Of a DNA stretch of 6,336 nt, positions 5,541 through 6,336 are shown piece after piece (the stretch's first letter is position 1; every line of letters starts with the position of its first letter). This stretch comes from Pseudomonadota bacterium. GTDB lineage: Bacteria > Pseudomonadota > Alphaproteobacteria > Rhizobiales > Rhizobiaceae. A model generated the notes under the pieces. That model made no database searches, had not been told where the DNA came from, and was given only the letters and a program-made list of their open reading frames with translations. A program made the translations under genes and the position numbers. Where the stretch lies: positions 1-6,336 of the forward strand of contig QGUU01000148.1 of assembly GCA_003242525.1 (NCBI GenBank). Reading direction: 5' to 3'.

Positions 5541-6336
5541 GCGCGCGCCTTCTGAAATTTTTCGGGTTTGCCGTCGTCGCGGTGTTCATGGCGATGCCCC
5601 TGGCGGTGGTCGCCGGTGTCTCGGTCAACGAGAAACAGTCGCTGACCTTCCCGCCAGAGGGTTTTTCCGTTGCCTGGTACGGACAGATTTTCACCGATCC
5701 GGGCTGGCGCGCCGCCCTGGGCGCCTCGGTCCTGCTCGCCGCGCTGTCAGCCGCGCTCGCCGTGCTGATCGCGTTGCCGCTCTCCTGGTTCCTGTGGCGG
5801 CGGATCGCCCCCTGGGCCAACGTCTTCCGTCTGCTCGGCGTCGCGCCGTTCATCCTGCCCCCGGTCATTACCGCGCTCGGCCTGCTAACCTTCTGGGCCA
5901 CGCTCGGCTTTTACGGCCAGCCCTGGACGGCCGTAATCAGCCACGCGATCTTCTTCGTGACCCTGCCGCTGGTCACGCTATCGCTGGGTTTCGCCTCGAT
6001 TGATCGCTCCCTGGTCGAGGCTGCCGCGACCATGGGCGCCGACGACCGCATGGTGCTCAGAACGGTGGTACTGCCGCTGATCCTGCCCTATCTCGTCTCC
6101 GGCTACGCCTTCGCGTTCGTGCTGTCGCTCAACGAGTATATCGTTGCCTATATGACCGTAGGCTTCACCCTGGAGACGCTGCCGATCAAGATCTTCAACG
6201 CCCTGCGCTACGGCTACACGCCGACCATGGCCTCGGTTTCGATATTCTTCGTGGCGATCGCCGCGCTCGTGTTCTCGCTGATCGCGCGCTTCGGCGACCT
6301 GCCGCGCCTGCTCGGCGCAATGCACTCGGAGGAAAG
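5537..6336 (+). CDS. ABC transporter permease, PotC/PotI-like (second inner-membrane subunit), 3' end not in window
   Basis: The frame starts at ATG 5537, overlapping the previous stop, with a good ribosome site GGGAGGT at 5527-5533. It stays open for 266 codons to the right edge without a stop. Translation begins MSARLLKFFGFAVVAVFMAMPLA. Hydrophobic segments are at about 8-28, 61-87, 97-124, 132-153, 180-200 and 231-251. The EAA loop is EAAATMGADDRMVLRTVVLPLILP at 161-184. The segment SLNEYIVAYMTVGFTLETLPIKIFNALRYGYTPTMASVS (197-235) is typical of PotC/PotI-type permeases. Family members are about 260-280 residues long, so the sequence is probably within a few codons of its natural end (last visible residues LLGAMHSEE). 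It pairs with the upstream permease to form the channel. Any further gene in the operon would lie beyond the window. Confidence 0.92.
   Translation, partial: MSARLLKFFGFAVVAVFMAMPLAVVAGVSVNEKQSLTFPPEGFSVAWYGQIFTDPGWRAALGASVLLAALSAALAVLIALPLSWFLWRRIAPWANVFRLLGVAPFILPPVITALGLLTFWATLGFYGQPWTAVISHAIFFVTLPLVTLSLGFASIDRSLVEAAATMGADDRMVLRTVVLPLILPYLVSGYAFAFVLSLNEYIVAYMTVGFTLETLPIKIFNALRYGYTPTMASVSIFFVAIAALVFSLIARFGDLPRLLGAMHSEE

Overview
The window looks like a high-GC alphaproteobacterial chromosome segment, probably from the order Hyphomicrobiales (the Mesorhizobium/Aminobacter type of soil bacterium). The basis is codon use strongly biased to G or C at third positions, protein sequences of rhizobial type, a GcvA-like LysR regulator opening with LPPLNPLRAFEAAARHGS, and a Tat-exported binding protein in a PotFGHI-ordered transporter cluster. 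The genus is inference.

Layout. A LysR-type regulator lies on the minus strand (54-1049) and starts with TTG. A divergent control region (1050-1211) separates it from a plus-strand operon. That operon encodes an agmatinase/guanidinobutyrase-type ureohydrolase (1212-2267), a periplasmic extracellular solute-binding protein (2335-3423), an ABC ATPase with TOBE domain (3649-4689), a first permease (4686-5540) and a second permease (5537 to the right edge, 3' end not in window). The last three genes are joined by ATGA start/stop overlaps. The gaps inside the operon are 67 bases (2268-2334) and 225 bases (3424-3648). I found no convincing gene or strong terminator in either gap. The larger one holds inverted repeats and a TATAGT box. 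Bases 1-53 hold only the region downstream of the regulator.

How the genes work together. The binding protein would capture a small, probably cationic or amidine-containing solute. The two permeases and the ATPase would import it. The cytoplasmic ureohydrolase would split a guanidino group, releasing urea plus an amine (or ammonia, if free guanidine is the substrate). The divergent LysR protein would switch the set on when the compound is present. The default reading is agmatine or polyamine use. However, the binding protein appears to lack the aromatic/acidic residues that hold polyamines in E. coli PotD, and the enzyme is longer than classical SpeB. A different guanidino compound, such as 4-guanidinobutyrate, 3-guanidinopropionate, guanidine or an unknown one, is therefore a serious alternative. 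There are no RNA genes, mobile elements, CRISPR arrays or phage genes in view.
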